Positions 10,856-21,898 of a stretch of DNA of 64,000 nucleotides are shown one piece after another (position 1 is the stretch's first letter; every line of letters begins with the position of its first letter). Made by a program: the position numbers and the translations under genes. The notes beneath the pieces are model-generated. The model was not told the DNA's origin. It ran no database searches and saw only the letters and a program-made list of their open reading frames with translations. Source of the DNA: Larix kaempferi (Eukaryota; Streptophyta; Pinopsida; Pinales; Pinaceae); the NCBI GenBank assembly GCA_027924585.1, contig BSBM01000140.1:9357501-9421500 (forward strand), given 5' to 3'.

Positions 10856-11740
10856 TGTTGATGCCTCAAAAATGGTAGCATCAATCAGTAAGGTATTCTC
10901 CCCAGTAAGAAAGCCCAATTAAATCGCTCACCGTTTGGTGTGGGGAATCCGTCCGGTTAACGGTTCTGGCTACCGTAAGATTTAAATATTTATATCCTTT
11001 GCACCGGTTGCGGCCCGATCCACCGTTTATGTGTTTTATTTTAAAGATGATATGCAAGTGCCCTAAGCTAAATGCAGGTAATTAATCTAAAACTTTATAA
11101 GCAAATCTAATCTATCCTTGCAAGGAGCAAACTGTAAAGATGAGTAATAAACTGAAAGAAACATCTAAAGATCAGACAGATAGCTATTTAATCATAAAGA
11201 TGCAAATTTAGCAAAAAGTAAAAGATATCAAAGATAGATTTGATTTAATTAACACATTCCATTACTCATTTGAGATAAACATCTTTGCACAAAAAATTAT
11301 GAGAACATTCATTACACAGAAGTAATTCACAATAGCAAGGAATGATCTCACAGTAATGTATAGATGACACAGGAATAATCCAGGAAACATTTAAGACATC
11401 CTTCAAGCAAAAATGCAGTCTCCCATGTTTTATTTAGGCAAAATTCGAATTCCTTATACATGCAGTAAAATAGTTCACGTACAAGACAAAAAATGTCTTT
11501 TCACCTGCAAAAAGTCCTTCTACTATTCTTTAATCATCTATATATAGCTTTACAAAATGCTCCCGGGGCTGCAACATGTCCCTTTTCCCTAAATCTTTTG
11601 ATTTCTTTTAAATGCCTTTCACAAAAATGGAATAATTCATGGCAGCCGTTTATACAAAAGACAAAAATAAGACAGCTATCTCTCTAACTTCACGACTTGA
11701 CAATGGAAAAATATACTTTCATCATATTGTGGCTACTAAG
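10856..11740 (-). other. Element A 3' untranslated region
   Basis: No coding potential is seen. Near the terminus the block CCACACCAAACGGTGAGCGA (coding strand, about 10923-10945) matches CCACACCAAACAGGTTGAGGA in element B (about 31411-31434). This shows that the 3' ends are homologous beyond the terminal 13 bp. Confidence 0.6.
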
Positions 11741-14700
11741 TCATCTTTTAGATGGCGCCTCTGCTTCAACTGGAGCCTTTGTTCTAGATGGCGTCCCTTC
11801 CTCGATCGATTCCTTTTCTGCTACCTGTTTATCAGCTTCTGCTATGTAGCTAAACCAGATGCATGTGTCTCTTATAACAACATTGGCAAGGGCAGGGAGC
11901 AGGATTTTTTGGGAAATCACATGCTTGTCTAGTTCTACTTCAATGTCCTGCATTTATGCCACTGCAGTATGGAGAGTCTTGTGGAGCAGGGGGGCATGTA
12001 TGGAAGGTAGTACGATACACTGATGAAGATCATCGATCGTTAGCACATCTATTCTCCTTACATATTCCATTTGGATGCTCAACTCATCTTTCAACTCAGA
12101 CAAGCATTGCTCTTTACTCGAAAAATCTTCAAGAGTCTGGGGAATTGCTACTTTGCACCTCTCATGAACTGCTTGAACCTTCTGATAAAGGTTGTTGCAC
12201 TTTCCAATAGTTACCTGGATCACAGATATCAATTTTACACCGCAGCTCTTGCAGAACTCCATGAGGCCTATGTCTTCTTTAAAATCAACCACAGATTTGA
12301 AAGGGAGATGTTTGGGGAAATCCGCCTTCCCTTCTCTCCATTCCATTTGTTTTATCATATCCTCCTTTACCCGTGTGTACTTTTTCTTGAGCCTAATAGC
12401 TTCGGATTTAATCTCCTTCATTCTATCCACCATTGCCTTTAACCTGCAAATCTCTTTAGTAAGCAGTTCCTGTGACTCATGCATTTGCTTTAGTATGTCG
12501 CAGGATTGTTCATGAAAGGGAGTCATGTCCATTGCTTTGCTGCTTGCTTGCTCCAGTTGCTCAGCCATCAACTCCTTCTCCTCTTCTAGTTGAATGATCT
12601 TGGCTTCAAAGTCATTCTTTTCTCTTTCTACTATCATCATTTGGACTGCCAAGTTTTCCTTTTCTTCTTCCAAGTGTTGATACTTATCTAACAATTCCTT
12701 TTGATGTCACAAAAGGCGATTATATTTCTTCAACATGAGGTCCCTATAGGCCTTCTCATTAGCCACGGTGTGTTGCAGCATAATATCCCTTATCTTGGTT
12801 GTCTCAAACTCTTTTACCATTTTGACCACGTTGTCCTTGCTTGCTTTCGCGGAAGCTACAGTAGCAAATGATATGGCCATAGGAGCCTTCTGCGTGTTAT
12901 GCATAACAGTGGTTTACCGTCGGGTAATGATGTCCGGGTGAAAAGGTTTCTTCAACCTTGTCTCTATCTTTAGCAAAATGGACTTCCTTTTCTTATCAAA
13001 AACAAATCTATCCCATTGGGACACGGTATGATCTTTCGATGGAGTGAAAGGGATCAGCGGAAGATCTTCTATAGGGATGTTCTCTTGCATGGGTGGGGTC
13101 TGAACCATCTGGGATGACTCTAAATCCATGTCTTGCGTGCTAGACCCCCCAGCTTTTGCATGTTCGTTTTCTTTATTTTCTTCTTCGGCCTTAAGTTGTC
13201 TTTCCTCTTCTTCGGCCCTTAGCTAGTTTTCAACCGCCTCTCTTTCTTCTTGTGCTTTAGCAGCTTCCTCTATTCTTATCTTTTCTAGTTATTCATCTCA
13301 GAGCCTCTAGGCTTCTTCCTCCTGGAGCCTAAGAGCCTCTTCTTCCCGAAGCTTGTCTTCTTGCTCCTTTTGCATCTTGTCGACAGCTTCCTTTTGGATC
13401 CTCTCATCCTCCTCTTTAAGCCTTTGCTCTTCATTGGTCAGAGCTTCGGCTGCTTCCTTTTCTTTCCGTAGCTTGGCCTCTTGGGCATCTTAAGCAGGTG
13501 GTAAAGCTAGAACTGGATCCATCTTTGAGTTGACGAAAAAATTTGAAACTCGGTCAGGTTACCAATTCCTCTATACACCTCTTCATCCTCATCATAGTAA
13601 TGAGCATAATCAAAGTGAGCATGGATCTCTCTGCAATGTTATGCAGCCTTGTTCCGCCTGTCATTTCTATGGAAGACTACTTCCCCAAAGTGAAAACCTC
13701 TCAACTCCTGAACAAAATCTTCGGCCGATGAAACCTTTGAGAACTTATAGGCCCCAACATAGAAAGGAAAAGGAGGAAAAAAAACCTTTTTCAATCTATT
13801 CAAAAATCCGCCAATTCCATCAAGAAAAACTTGCCTGACTGCCTCCTTTAGGATTATGTAATCAGTAGCATACTGATGCAGGATATATGGTAGTTTGGAG
13901 CCTCCATACATTCTTATATAAGTACCCTTCTCTGAAAAATATAAATCATCGTAGCTTTCCATGACCTCCATGGCGTTCTTAGATAAACAATTGGGTTCTT
14001 CATTAAACATTAGCTCATACAAAGGTATGATGAATTCTTCACAAATGAGCTTATATTGAGTTCTTTAATTTTGGGCCCAAAGCATTTTATAGGCGGTATA
14101 CACTGGGGTGTTGTCTTGATCCCAAACGCAACCTAACTTTGGGAAAGGAAGCTTTTCCAGAATACAATCTATGAGATCGGATGACATGTAGAATTCTGAC
14201 TTCTTTAGGATCAGCCCTTCTTTTGCAGTGTCTATGGCGAATGAAAGACTATCCGAGAGGATATCTACCCAATTAAAAAACATTCCCTTGAATGCCACGT
14301 AATGAATTATGGGAACCCATTGTATCCTATAAATGGTTCCGTCAGCCATGCCAAAACTTCTGCTCAACATAAGGGCAATCATCCGGAAAGGGGCCCTCAT
14401 ATTTTGGACTTCATACTCATCACTATCCTTTTTTCTCAGTTGCTTTCCTGAGATTAACAATTTTCTAGCCATTTCAAAATTATCCATCTTGAGCTGCCCT
14501 AACCATTCGTCGTTCAACTATTGTTGAGGACGTGGTAACTTGTAAGCTCCTACAATATAGGCTGGATGAAATGAGGCAAACGCCTCTCCCTTTCTATCAA
14601 ATAATACTCTTGATTCAGCATCTGCATGTTCCAAGATCCATCTGATCACTTTTGAACAGGGAAAGAGATCTAGGCACGTGGAAGCTTTAGATATACCATA

Positions 14701-14898
14701 GCTTCTAATGTTCTGGTATAAGTATCCTTCTTCCAAGAGTGCTCCAGGGATATCTTGGTCTCTTAACATGCGGTATATATCTCCCCACTTGGCTTCAGGA
14801 GGAATGCCTATGATAGAATTGGTGTCCTTGAATAAAGTTTCGACTCTTTCCTCCTCTGGTTCAATCATCTTTGCCTTCCTTTTACTACCCTTCGGCAT
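11741..14898 (-). pseudogene. Element A ORF: globular plus coiled-coil protein
   Basis: A reading frame of about 1,050 codons starts at MPKGSKRKAK (ATG 14898), with a basic, NLS-like N-terminus. The N-terminal 390 residues resemble the element B protein: WGDIYRMLRD, the block from MIALMLSRSFG to ILEKLPFPKLG, and REIH...DYAH appear in the same order. The middle (about 13500-13150) is rich in E, K, R and Q in heptads, and 12694-11954 is a long coiled coil (YQHLEEEKENLAVQ and following). In-frame stops occur near 14518, 14065, 13639, 12905, 12707 and 11954, and a frameshift near 13530. No polymerase, integrase or zinc knuckle is seen. A gag-like structural role is possible but is inference. It may be distantly related to plant 'putative transposon protein' families. 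Confidence 0.7.
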
Positions 14899-15549
14899 TG
14901 TGGCTTAACCTTGTTCAATGACCATGAGTGAATAGACATAAGATCGAACATAACATAAAATATACACCTTAGACTAGCATAACAACATGGCTCAAGTATA
15001 TTTCATAGATATAGCAAATATCAAGCACTTTCAATAGCAATGTGTTGTAGAATATAGACAGGAATTAAAAGTTTGTACTAAAAATAGGGCACCACACTTC
15101 TCCCTAGGATGATAAGACACTATGGGAAAGATGTTATTGATTTCAAAACTGAAACAGGAGGTTTGGTACTTCCTTAACGAAAGAGCATGAGTGAGGTGAT
15201 AGGTAAGTGCGGCCTAGGAACGCTGAGCATACAAGTTTAAGGGACTGGAAGTGGGCTGGATGGGCTGACAGCTACGAGCTTCAGTGTATGGAATGGCCAA
15301 ACAAATTCAGCAATTCGACTAAGGGCCATGCAGCTGGTTGCAGCGATGGTAATGACGGGACTGGCTCAGCTACTAGCAACTAAAAACAAATACAAAAGGA
15401 GACGTTAGATAACCACCTACCTGGCAGAGAGCGATTGGGCCTGATGAGGATTGAAGGTGTTGCACCCTAGCTGAGCTGGAGCAACTTGACACGGCCTTGA
15501 ATGGGGTTCTCAAAGCACAAAAATCTACCAATAGAAACTCTAACTGTCC
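14899..15549 (-). other. Element A 5' leader between TATA core and ORF
   Basis: The stretch between the putative promoter and the ATG at 14898 has no convincing ORF. It could hold an untranslated leader or an intron. Confidence 0.4.
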
Positions 15550-15565
15550 AAACCCTATATATAAA
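15550..15565 (-). promoter_or_regulatory. TATA-like core of element A
   Basis: The coding strand reads TTTATATATAGGGTTT. Element B has ATAAATAGGGTTT at 26673-26685, in the same place between its repeat array and its ORF. The shared word supports a conserved promoter core. Confidence 0.55.
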
Positions 15566-15689
15566 GGTTGACACATGTGGGCACTTAATTTGGTGGGTGG
15601 AGCTTTTAAAACGGGGTTTAAGGCAAGTACGGCGGGGTCTTTTCGGCACACTTAGCATTAAAAGCGACTGCCAAAATCGAATGGTGTCA

Positions 15690-16190
15690 GCGAGTTCGCC
15701 CGATGGTTTGCGGTGAAAACTTGTGAGTTTCAAGCGGCGTTGCAGCGAAACTCGATGAGTTCATCCGCCCGTTGCAGTGAAACTTCACGAGTTTGTCCGA
15801 CATTAAATGACTTCGGGATTTAATGAAAACTTCCCATCCGTTGCGGTGAGACTTCACGAGTTTGTCCGTTGTTGTGGCGGAACTAGCCGAGTTCATCTGA
15901 TGTTGTGGCAGAACTTGGCGAGTTCATCTGGCGCGAAATGACTTTGTGCCTTGGTGAAAATTTTGCCTACCCGTTGCGGCAAACTTTGTGAGTTGTTCCT
16001 TCGTTGCGGTGAAACTTGATGAGTTCGTCCGTCGTTTCGGATGAACTTGGTGAGTTTGTCCGAAACTAGCAAGCTCAAAAGACTTAATGAAAAGGAGGCG
16101 CCCGTTGCGGCAAAATTTGCTAAGTTTTTCCATCGATGCGGATGAAAAAGCAGAGTTTGTCCTCCGTTTCGGATGAAAAAGCTAAGTTTG
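15690..16190 (-). repeat. Element A upstream repeat array
   Basis: Degenerate units of roughly 35-70 bp built on gttgcggtgaaacttcacgagt and gagtttgtccg repeat seven or more times, for example near 15715, 15775, 15845, 15970, 16005 and 16100. The array lies between the 5' terminus and the TATA-like core, matching the position of the hairpin array in element B although the sequence differs. It may act as an enhancer or silencing target. Confidence 0.65.
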
Positions 16191-16354
16191 TCTTAGAAGA
16201 AAAAACATAAACAAACTCAAAAAACTTGCTTCTTAGAAAAAACTAAGTACAAAAGACCTTCTAGGTAGTGCTTAGTTTCTAAGAAAACATTTATAAAAAC
16301 ATAAAAGAAGGGGCCCCAAAATCACAAAAAATTAGGGGGGATGTTGCAGCAACA

Positions 16355-18062
16355 ACCCATGTCTTAAACCTCTAGCGGCTTGGAAGAAGGATGTTGGCCT
16401 GCCGTTTACGAGAGGGGAAATCCAAGGCTTGCCTATAAAAGCTTTTACCCACCTAACGAATATGTTAGAAAAGCTGAATCTATTCATTATTTCAAAAAGA
16501 AAGAAATGATTCGCCCTGTCGAATGCTTTAGCCATATCCAACTTGATTGCCATACCTTGTTGCTTTTTCTCCATGCTAGAGTGTATGGACTCCTAAACAA
16601 TAATGATGTTATCGATAATTTGACGGCCAACTATAAATCCACCTTGGGATTCAGAGATGAGCTTGAACTGTCTGTCCCAAGAGATTTATCTAAATGGAGA
16701 AACCAGATAGCATCTCTGATTTAATTTTCATAGATAGGTTTATCAAGCTCATGATTTTCAAGATCAGAAATGAAAGAAGGGATACCTGAAAGCAGGTCTT
16801 TCTGAGCTTCAGGATCGGTCTCATTGTTATCAGTATAGAGCATCCGAAAATGCTGCATAGCATGGGTTTTAATCTCCTCCTGGCCTGCAATCCGATTTCC
16901 ATTGCAATTTTTCATCTCTTTAATCGAATTGTAGCTGAGACAAGCTTTATTTTTCTTGTGGAAATACTCAGTATTGATGTCCCCCCCTTTGATCCAAGTC
17001 TTCCTAGATTTTATTCTCCAGACTTCCTCCTCATGCCTAGCAGCGCTGAGGATTCTGAGATTAAGATCTTTTTCCTAGAGAAGAATGGAACTTGTGATGT
17101 CACTATCTTCCATGCTGTGTTGAAGGGAAGCAAGTTCAAAGTGTAGCTTTCTTTTGGTGAAGCCAGGATTTTGAAACTTAGCTAGAGCCCAAGTTTTTAA
17201 AGCAGCATGCATAGCCCGGAGCTTACATTCCCAAATGTAACTGGGCGATCCTTGAAAAGAAGAGTTCCAGGTGTTGTGGATAATGTTTAGAAGATCCCCA
17301 TCATGCAACGATAAGGGATTAAAACGGAAAGGAATGGGCCCTAAATTTTCAGGAACTGAGATCGTTAGACAAATAGGCTTGTGATCAGAAGTTGTTGAAG
17401 GGAGAGAAAACACTGCAAAAAGAAGGTTTTTGAGGAGGAAGGTGGTGCTGACTAGGAACCTATCCAATCTAGCAGCAATGTGACCAGTACCAGTTCTTCT
17501 ATTGCTCCAGGTGAACTTCCCATTATTCATTTCGACATCCAACAGATCTAATTCAGAAATTAAATCTTCCATCTTTTCCCCATAGGGGTACATGACCCTC
17601 GTGCCACCACGTTTCTCCTTTTGATTTCTTGTGGTGTTAAAATATCCTGCTATAATAACATCCTTTCCCGGAAGATCATCTTTCAGGTTAGACAGATCCT
17701 CCCAAAACAAATCTTTATCCCTATTGTGAGTAGGCCTGTACACATTGAAAATATAAGTGGAATGTTGATTGAGTTTTTCCTGAATTTCCAAAAGAAGCCA
17801 ATGCTGACTTTCTTTGGAGGATTTTATCTGGAAATTATTAGAGAGAAAAATAGCTATGCCCCCAGAGGCTCCGTTGGAGCTGTACGATTTTCCATGGCTA
17901 TCCTACCAAAAGTGACGTGAGAGCGCTAAGACCTCTATGTCTTGCATTTTTGTCTCCTGAAGAAGTAAAATATCTGGTTTTTTCGGTTTTAATCAAGACT
18001 TTCAATGCTTCTATTTTTTTAAATCCTCCCAAACCCCTGCAATTCCAGGAGACAAGTTTCAT
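16355..18062 (-). pseudogene. LINE 1 ORF2, 5' part: endonuclease and RT N-terminus
   Basis: ORF2 starts at ATG 18062 with MKLVSWNCRGLGG, the opening motif of an apurinic-like endonuclease. It continues with LLLQET, FTWSNRRTGTG, RLDRFLVS and SDHKPICL (about 17340) in family order. A linker helix region follows, then the reverse transcriptase N-terminus: AIKLDMAKAFDR at about 16550 and the GLRHG that element A interrupts at 16355. Frameshifts occur near 17970 and around 17075-16900, and stops near 17900. This domain would nick target DNA and prime reverse transcription. Confidence 0.88.
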
Positions 18063-18179
18063 CACTTCTTCGTAGCTTGTAACCCTGCCCGAGGTTTACC
18101 ATCCGGTTTTGTCACTCCCTGATTTTTATTTATTTGGAGAAAATTTGTTTCTTCTAAGCTCTTTTTCCTTCCCAATTCC

Positions 18180-18868
18180 AATTATCTTTTTGCCTCCTGC
18201 TCCCAGAGAAATATCTGTGATCCTCTCCCCCTCATATTAGGAATTAAAAGGCTATCCCATGAAACCAAAGTCTCTTGAGACGACAATGTTTCCGGGGTGA
18301 ATACTTGTGTCACTGCTTTGTTATTTTTTACTCTGTCTGCCCAAGATCCCCCAGGGATCGAAGATCCTTCCATAATCATTTCTGGTGTGGCCTTAGGAGG
18401 AGATGAAGGAGAAGCATTGGGAATGAGTGTTGCAACTGCCTTGTGTTCTATATCCACCACTGCCTCTTGTTCATTCTCTTCGTTAACCTGAGGAGGTATT
18501 CCCCCTTCCTCCATTGCCAAAGATTGGAATTGATTGTTATTTGCTGCATCTTTCTCTATCTTCCCATTGTCTTTATTTTTCTCTTGATTCGATCCCGGTG
18601 CTGCAGTGACTGGCTGTAATGTTTTCCTCCCCCTCTTAGTTTGCTTCCAACCTTCTTCATGATTATGTTCGTGTGTTTCGAGGACGGATTTAGGGCAATT
18701 TTTAACGAATTGACCATACTCATGACATTTTTTTCATTTGAAGGGTAGCTGCTCATAGTCTACTTTCTGCGTGTGTTCCAAGCCCTCCATTTGCAGATTA
18801 ACAACCTCAGGCAAACCTTTCTCTAGATCTACCTCCACACAAATTTGGGCGCAAGATAATAACGGCCC
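18180..18868 (-). pseudogene. LINE 1 ORF1, 3' part with zinc knuckle
   Basis: This continues the RNA-binding ORF1 protein after element B. It reads CAQICVEVDLEKGLPEVV, then KKCHEYGQFVKNCPK, a C-x2-C-x4-H-x4-C knuckle in which the first Cys codon has become TGA (about 18730). A low-complexity P/S/T/E-rich tail follows to the stop at 18182. Joining codon fragments across element B at GGCCC restores the DUF4283 continuation, which fixes the insertion point. Confidence 0.82.
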
Positions 18869-19096
18869 TGTTGTGGCCACAACAGATCCCATGCTTCGCT
18901 AAAGCACGAGAACCCCATTTTGAATAAACACAAAAGTATTTTGGTGAGTGTATTCTGTAAATATGAGAATTTGGGTTTTCACTTGTTTAGATTTCTCTAC
19001 CATACTTTTTTCCTGTGTGTTTCCCTCTTTCTGGATGATCTCTAAATGTTTGGTTTGTCAAAATCCTCAGATTTTGAGTATTTTACCCTTTTCTTC

Positions 19097-19821
19097 TGTT
19101 CGGATATCCACATCATCTTTTTCAGGATCTTGCATGCAATTAGGGTATGCATGCAAATTCTAGGGTTTCCATGCACTTTGCATGCATCCCAGTCACCAGG
19201 TTGATGCCTCTAGCACCTTAGCCACCTTATTCTAGCACTCGGGAGCCACTTACTTCAGAGCTTTAGCCCTCCTAGTCAGGAAGATGCCCACTTCTCACCT
19301 ACTGCCAGAGAAGGGCGCACTTCTTCACCTACCACTTCAGTTACACTCAGTTAGCTCCGATTCTCCCTGATTTGAGGCTAGTTTCACTCCCGAATGACTG
19401 TTTCACTTCCATTGGACCTCCAGATTGACTAGATGACTTGTTCTGACTTCAGTTAGCCTCCCATGCGCCCTCCACTGAGCCCACTTCCCTATATCAGTGC
19501 TACACACTTCAGTTACACATGTTACACTCAGTTAGACTCAGATTGACACCTGGATGACTGGTTCTTGTGCATTGATGACCACCACCGATTGATGATGAGG
19601 ACTCCTAGTTGGAGTCAAGATACTCCATTCAGTGATTCGAATGACCTCCTTAGGCAATTCGAATTGCTCAGTCATTGTTACTGTATTGTATTGTAATTAT
19701 TCACCCTCATTGGGATATTGAGCACTGATGCATGTTTTGCACAAGTTTACACCATATTTTCTATGTTCATCTGTTGTGATTGATTTACTTGTTCATTAGA
19801 TCTGTTGTGACTAATTTTACA
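19097..19821 (+). repeat. Copia element 2, 5' LTR
   Basis: This 725-bp LTR starts TGTTCGGATATCC and ends TTTTACA. It matches 25383-26098 closely. Left TSD TCTTC is at 19092-19096. It contains the words TGCATGCA and AATTCGAAT and runs of gttacactcagtt. Confidence 0.93.
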
Positions 19822-19834
19822 TGGTATCAGAGCC
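19822..19834 (+). other. Primer binding site, initiator tRNA-Met type
   Basis: TGGTATCAGAGCC directly follows the 5' LTR. It is the usual plant copia site that pairs with the 3' end of initiator methionine tRNA to prime minus-strand synthesis. Confidence 0.88.
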
Positions 19835-20203
19835 ATTGCAGGGACAAGATCTCTTTTCTACAGGTGTTTCTACAAGAAGATTTGAGTGAATTTCTCAAAA
19901 ATTGCAAAAAGTTTTGGCATGAAAGATCTCAAGGGCATTCACTCCTGTGCATGCAAAGCTTGAAAATACATCCAATACCACTCCAGAATCTTGAGTTTCC
20001 ACATAATTCCTGGATCTGATACATTGGACCCATTCAACATTGTTTGATCTCCAATCCCATGTGTGATGCAACTCTAAAAGGGTGGATTGTTCGACCTCAT
20101 TGTTCTTGGTTTATTGTGATTTGCAGGTTATTGTCCCCATCATTTGCATTCACTACTCTGCCCTTGCAAGCTTCTCTACATCAGTGTACACTCACTCCTA
20201 GCA

Positions 20204-20971
20204 ATGGAATACTCTTCTTCAAAGCCTATCCTCACCCCATTCAATTATTTTGATTGGAAATATGATATGGAGATCATATTACGTTCAAAAGGTTACTACC
20301 GAGTCAGTCTTGGTCTTGAATTGGATCCAAACAACTTGTCAGATAGAACCAAACACTACAACGAGCTTGATGAAGCTTATGGTCTTCTTTGTCTCTCCAT
20401 CTCCAAAGATCTTCACTTCCATCTCAGCGGATTGAAGACTCCAAAAGCTATATGGGAGCAACTTGAAACACTATTTGGCAAGCAGGATGATCTTAGGGCC
20501 TTTCAATTAGAGAATGAATTGATTGCCCTTAGTCCTGATAATTTCGAGACCATTAATGAATTCTTCACAAAATTCAGGAACTTGAACTTGTAGTTGAAGA
20601 ACAGTGGAGTTATCAAAGAGGATAAACAATTGATCCTCTCCATTCTCAGCAAGCTTGGTAAAGATTATTCGGTATTTGTCTCTACTTTCAATTCCGGTCG
20701 GCTAACTACCCCGAATTGGAAGATGCCTACCTTGAATGCCTTCATTGAGTCTGTCACAAAAGAGCATGACAAGTTGATTCAAATGGGGTCCATAAGCTCC
20801 AAAGATTCATCCCTATCTGTTCAAGGACCCAAGATCTCGAATGGTAAAGGAAAGCAAAAGAAGGAGAAGCCTGTGAAAATCCTCACAGCAGATCTAAGAG
20901 ATGATGTATCTCACAAGAGAATAATTATGATTAAGCAAGAAAATAGAAGAAGAGTGATACATGCAGTATAA
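20204..20971 (+). pseudogene. Copia element 2 gag
   Basis: Gag of a copia element, the particle-forming protein. It begins MEYSSSKPILTPFNYFDWKYDMEI, cited here only to the conserved F-x-x-W-K start. It continues through AIWEQLETLFG and the UBN2-type helices to a K-rich tail. An in-frame TAG at 20591 (one step from CAG) splits it. ATG 20204 is chosen over 20144 because the first 20 residues upstream are not gag-like. The zinc knuckle (CTYCNRGFHPESSC, 21899-21940) lies beyond the solo LTR and is fused to the pol frame. Confidence 0.85.
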
Positions 20972-21022
20972 TGAGCAACAGAATAATATGGTACAGTAGA
21001 ACTCAGATAGAACCAATAATAC

Positions 21023-21749
21023 TTCGGTCATACTAGATTATTAATCACAAATGGACATATAAATAATACAATGCATGAGGAATTCGAATGCCTAAGGTGG
21101 CAATTCGAATTAGCCTTCATGGAGTGATCAAAGGATCACTGGAGTGTCATCGGAGCACAACTAGGTGTCCTCATGATCATCGGAGCGCAACTGGAAGTCT
21201 TCATCATCATCAGTGGAGTCATCAATGCTCAAGTAACTGTCAACCATCAGTCAAACTAACTCTGGTAGGTGTAACTCAGTGTAACTCAGTGTAACTAAGT
21301 GTAACTCAGTGTAACTAAGTGTAACTGAGTGTAACTGAGTGTAACTCAATGTAACTAAGTGTAACTCAATGTAACTAAGAGTAACTGAATGTAACTGAGT
21401 GTAACTCAATGTAACTGAGTGTAACTGACTGTAACTGACTGTAACTAAATGTAACTGAGTGTAACTGAGTGTAACTCAATGTAACTGAGTGTAACTGACT
21501 GTAACTGACTGTAACTGAGTGTAACTGAACTGGTAAGTGAAGAAGGGCGAGTTGCTCCCTAAAATCAAGGAAGAAGGGCGCACTAAGCAACTGGAGGGCT
21601 AAAACTGAATAGTGAGAAGCTCCTGGGGGCTGGCTAACTGAGGGCTAGGTGCTGGACTGATGACTGGGATGCATGCAAAATGCATGCAAACCCTAGAATG
21701 CATGCAAACCCTAAAAGGTGCATGCATGACTGAAAATGTAAATGATCAA
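21023..21749 (-). mobile_element. Inverted solo LTR of a related copia family
   Basis: On the minus strand this follows the same order of words as the element 2 LTR: TGCATGCA cluster, tagccctcc, gaagggcgca, a gttacactca zone, gattgatgatgaggac-like words, AATTCGAAT, then a decayed end. It is much more diverged than the two flanking LTRs are from each other. The direct repeat AATAC at 21018-21022 and 21750-21754 is a plausible TSD. Its size (727 bp) equals that of the LTR. It interrupts gag just before the zinc knuckle. Confidence 0.75.
21271..21540. repeat. 10-bp tandem repeat, about 27 copies
   Basis: Units of gtaactNaNt (gtaactcagt, gtaactgagt, gtaactaagt) repeat with a strict 10-bp period inside the solo LTR. 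The canonical LTRs of element 2 have only two or three such units, so this is a local expansion. The array reads as open in several frames, but only because it has few stops. Confidence 0.93.
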
Positions 21750-21898
21750 AATACTGGTGGGACTAGGATGGAATATAGGAATATCCTAACAAATCCCAAA
21801 TTCGAGCCTCACAAGCAAAGAGAGAAAGGAAAACAGATGGATGCACCATCCAGTTCAAAGTTCAAGCAAAAGGGCAAAGAAGGTAACCAAAAATTTAA

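Larger units (their letters stand above)
10856..16354 (-). mobile_element. Element A: unclassified mobile element
   Basis: This 5.5-kb insertion is in LINE 1 ORF2. Removing it joins GLRHG to FPLSP in the reverse transcriptase. On its own coding strand it starts TGTTGCTGCAACATCCC, whose first 13 bases form a palindrome, and ends TTGAGGCATCAACA. No LTRs are visible: the first and last few hundred bases do not match each other. Flanks show only a short overlap (GAACC left, ACCCA right), so the TSD is imperfect. It carries a repeat array (15690-16190), a TATA-like core (15550-15565) and one very long broken ORF (14898-11741). Element B is a diverged relative in the opposite orientation. Confidence 0.75.

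Noticed and set aside
10856-16354. Element A as a conventional LTR retrotransposon
   Set aside because: Its two ends do not resemble each other beyond the terminal five bases, and no PBS or PPT was found.
21375-21590. 71-codon minus-strand ORF of SVTLSYTQLH repeats
   Set aside because: It is the 10-bp tandem array read in a stop-free frame. Other frames are equally open.
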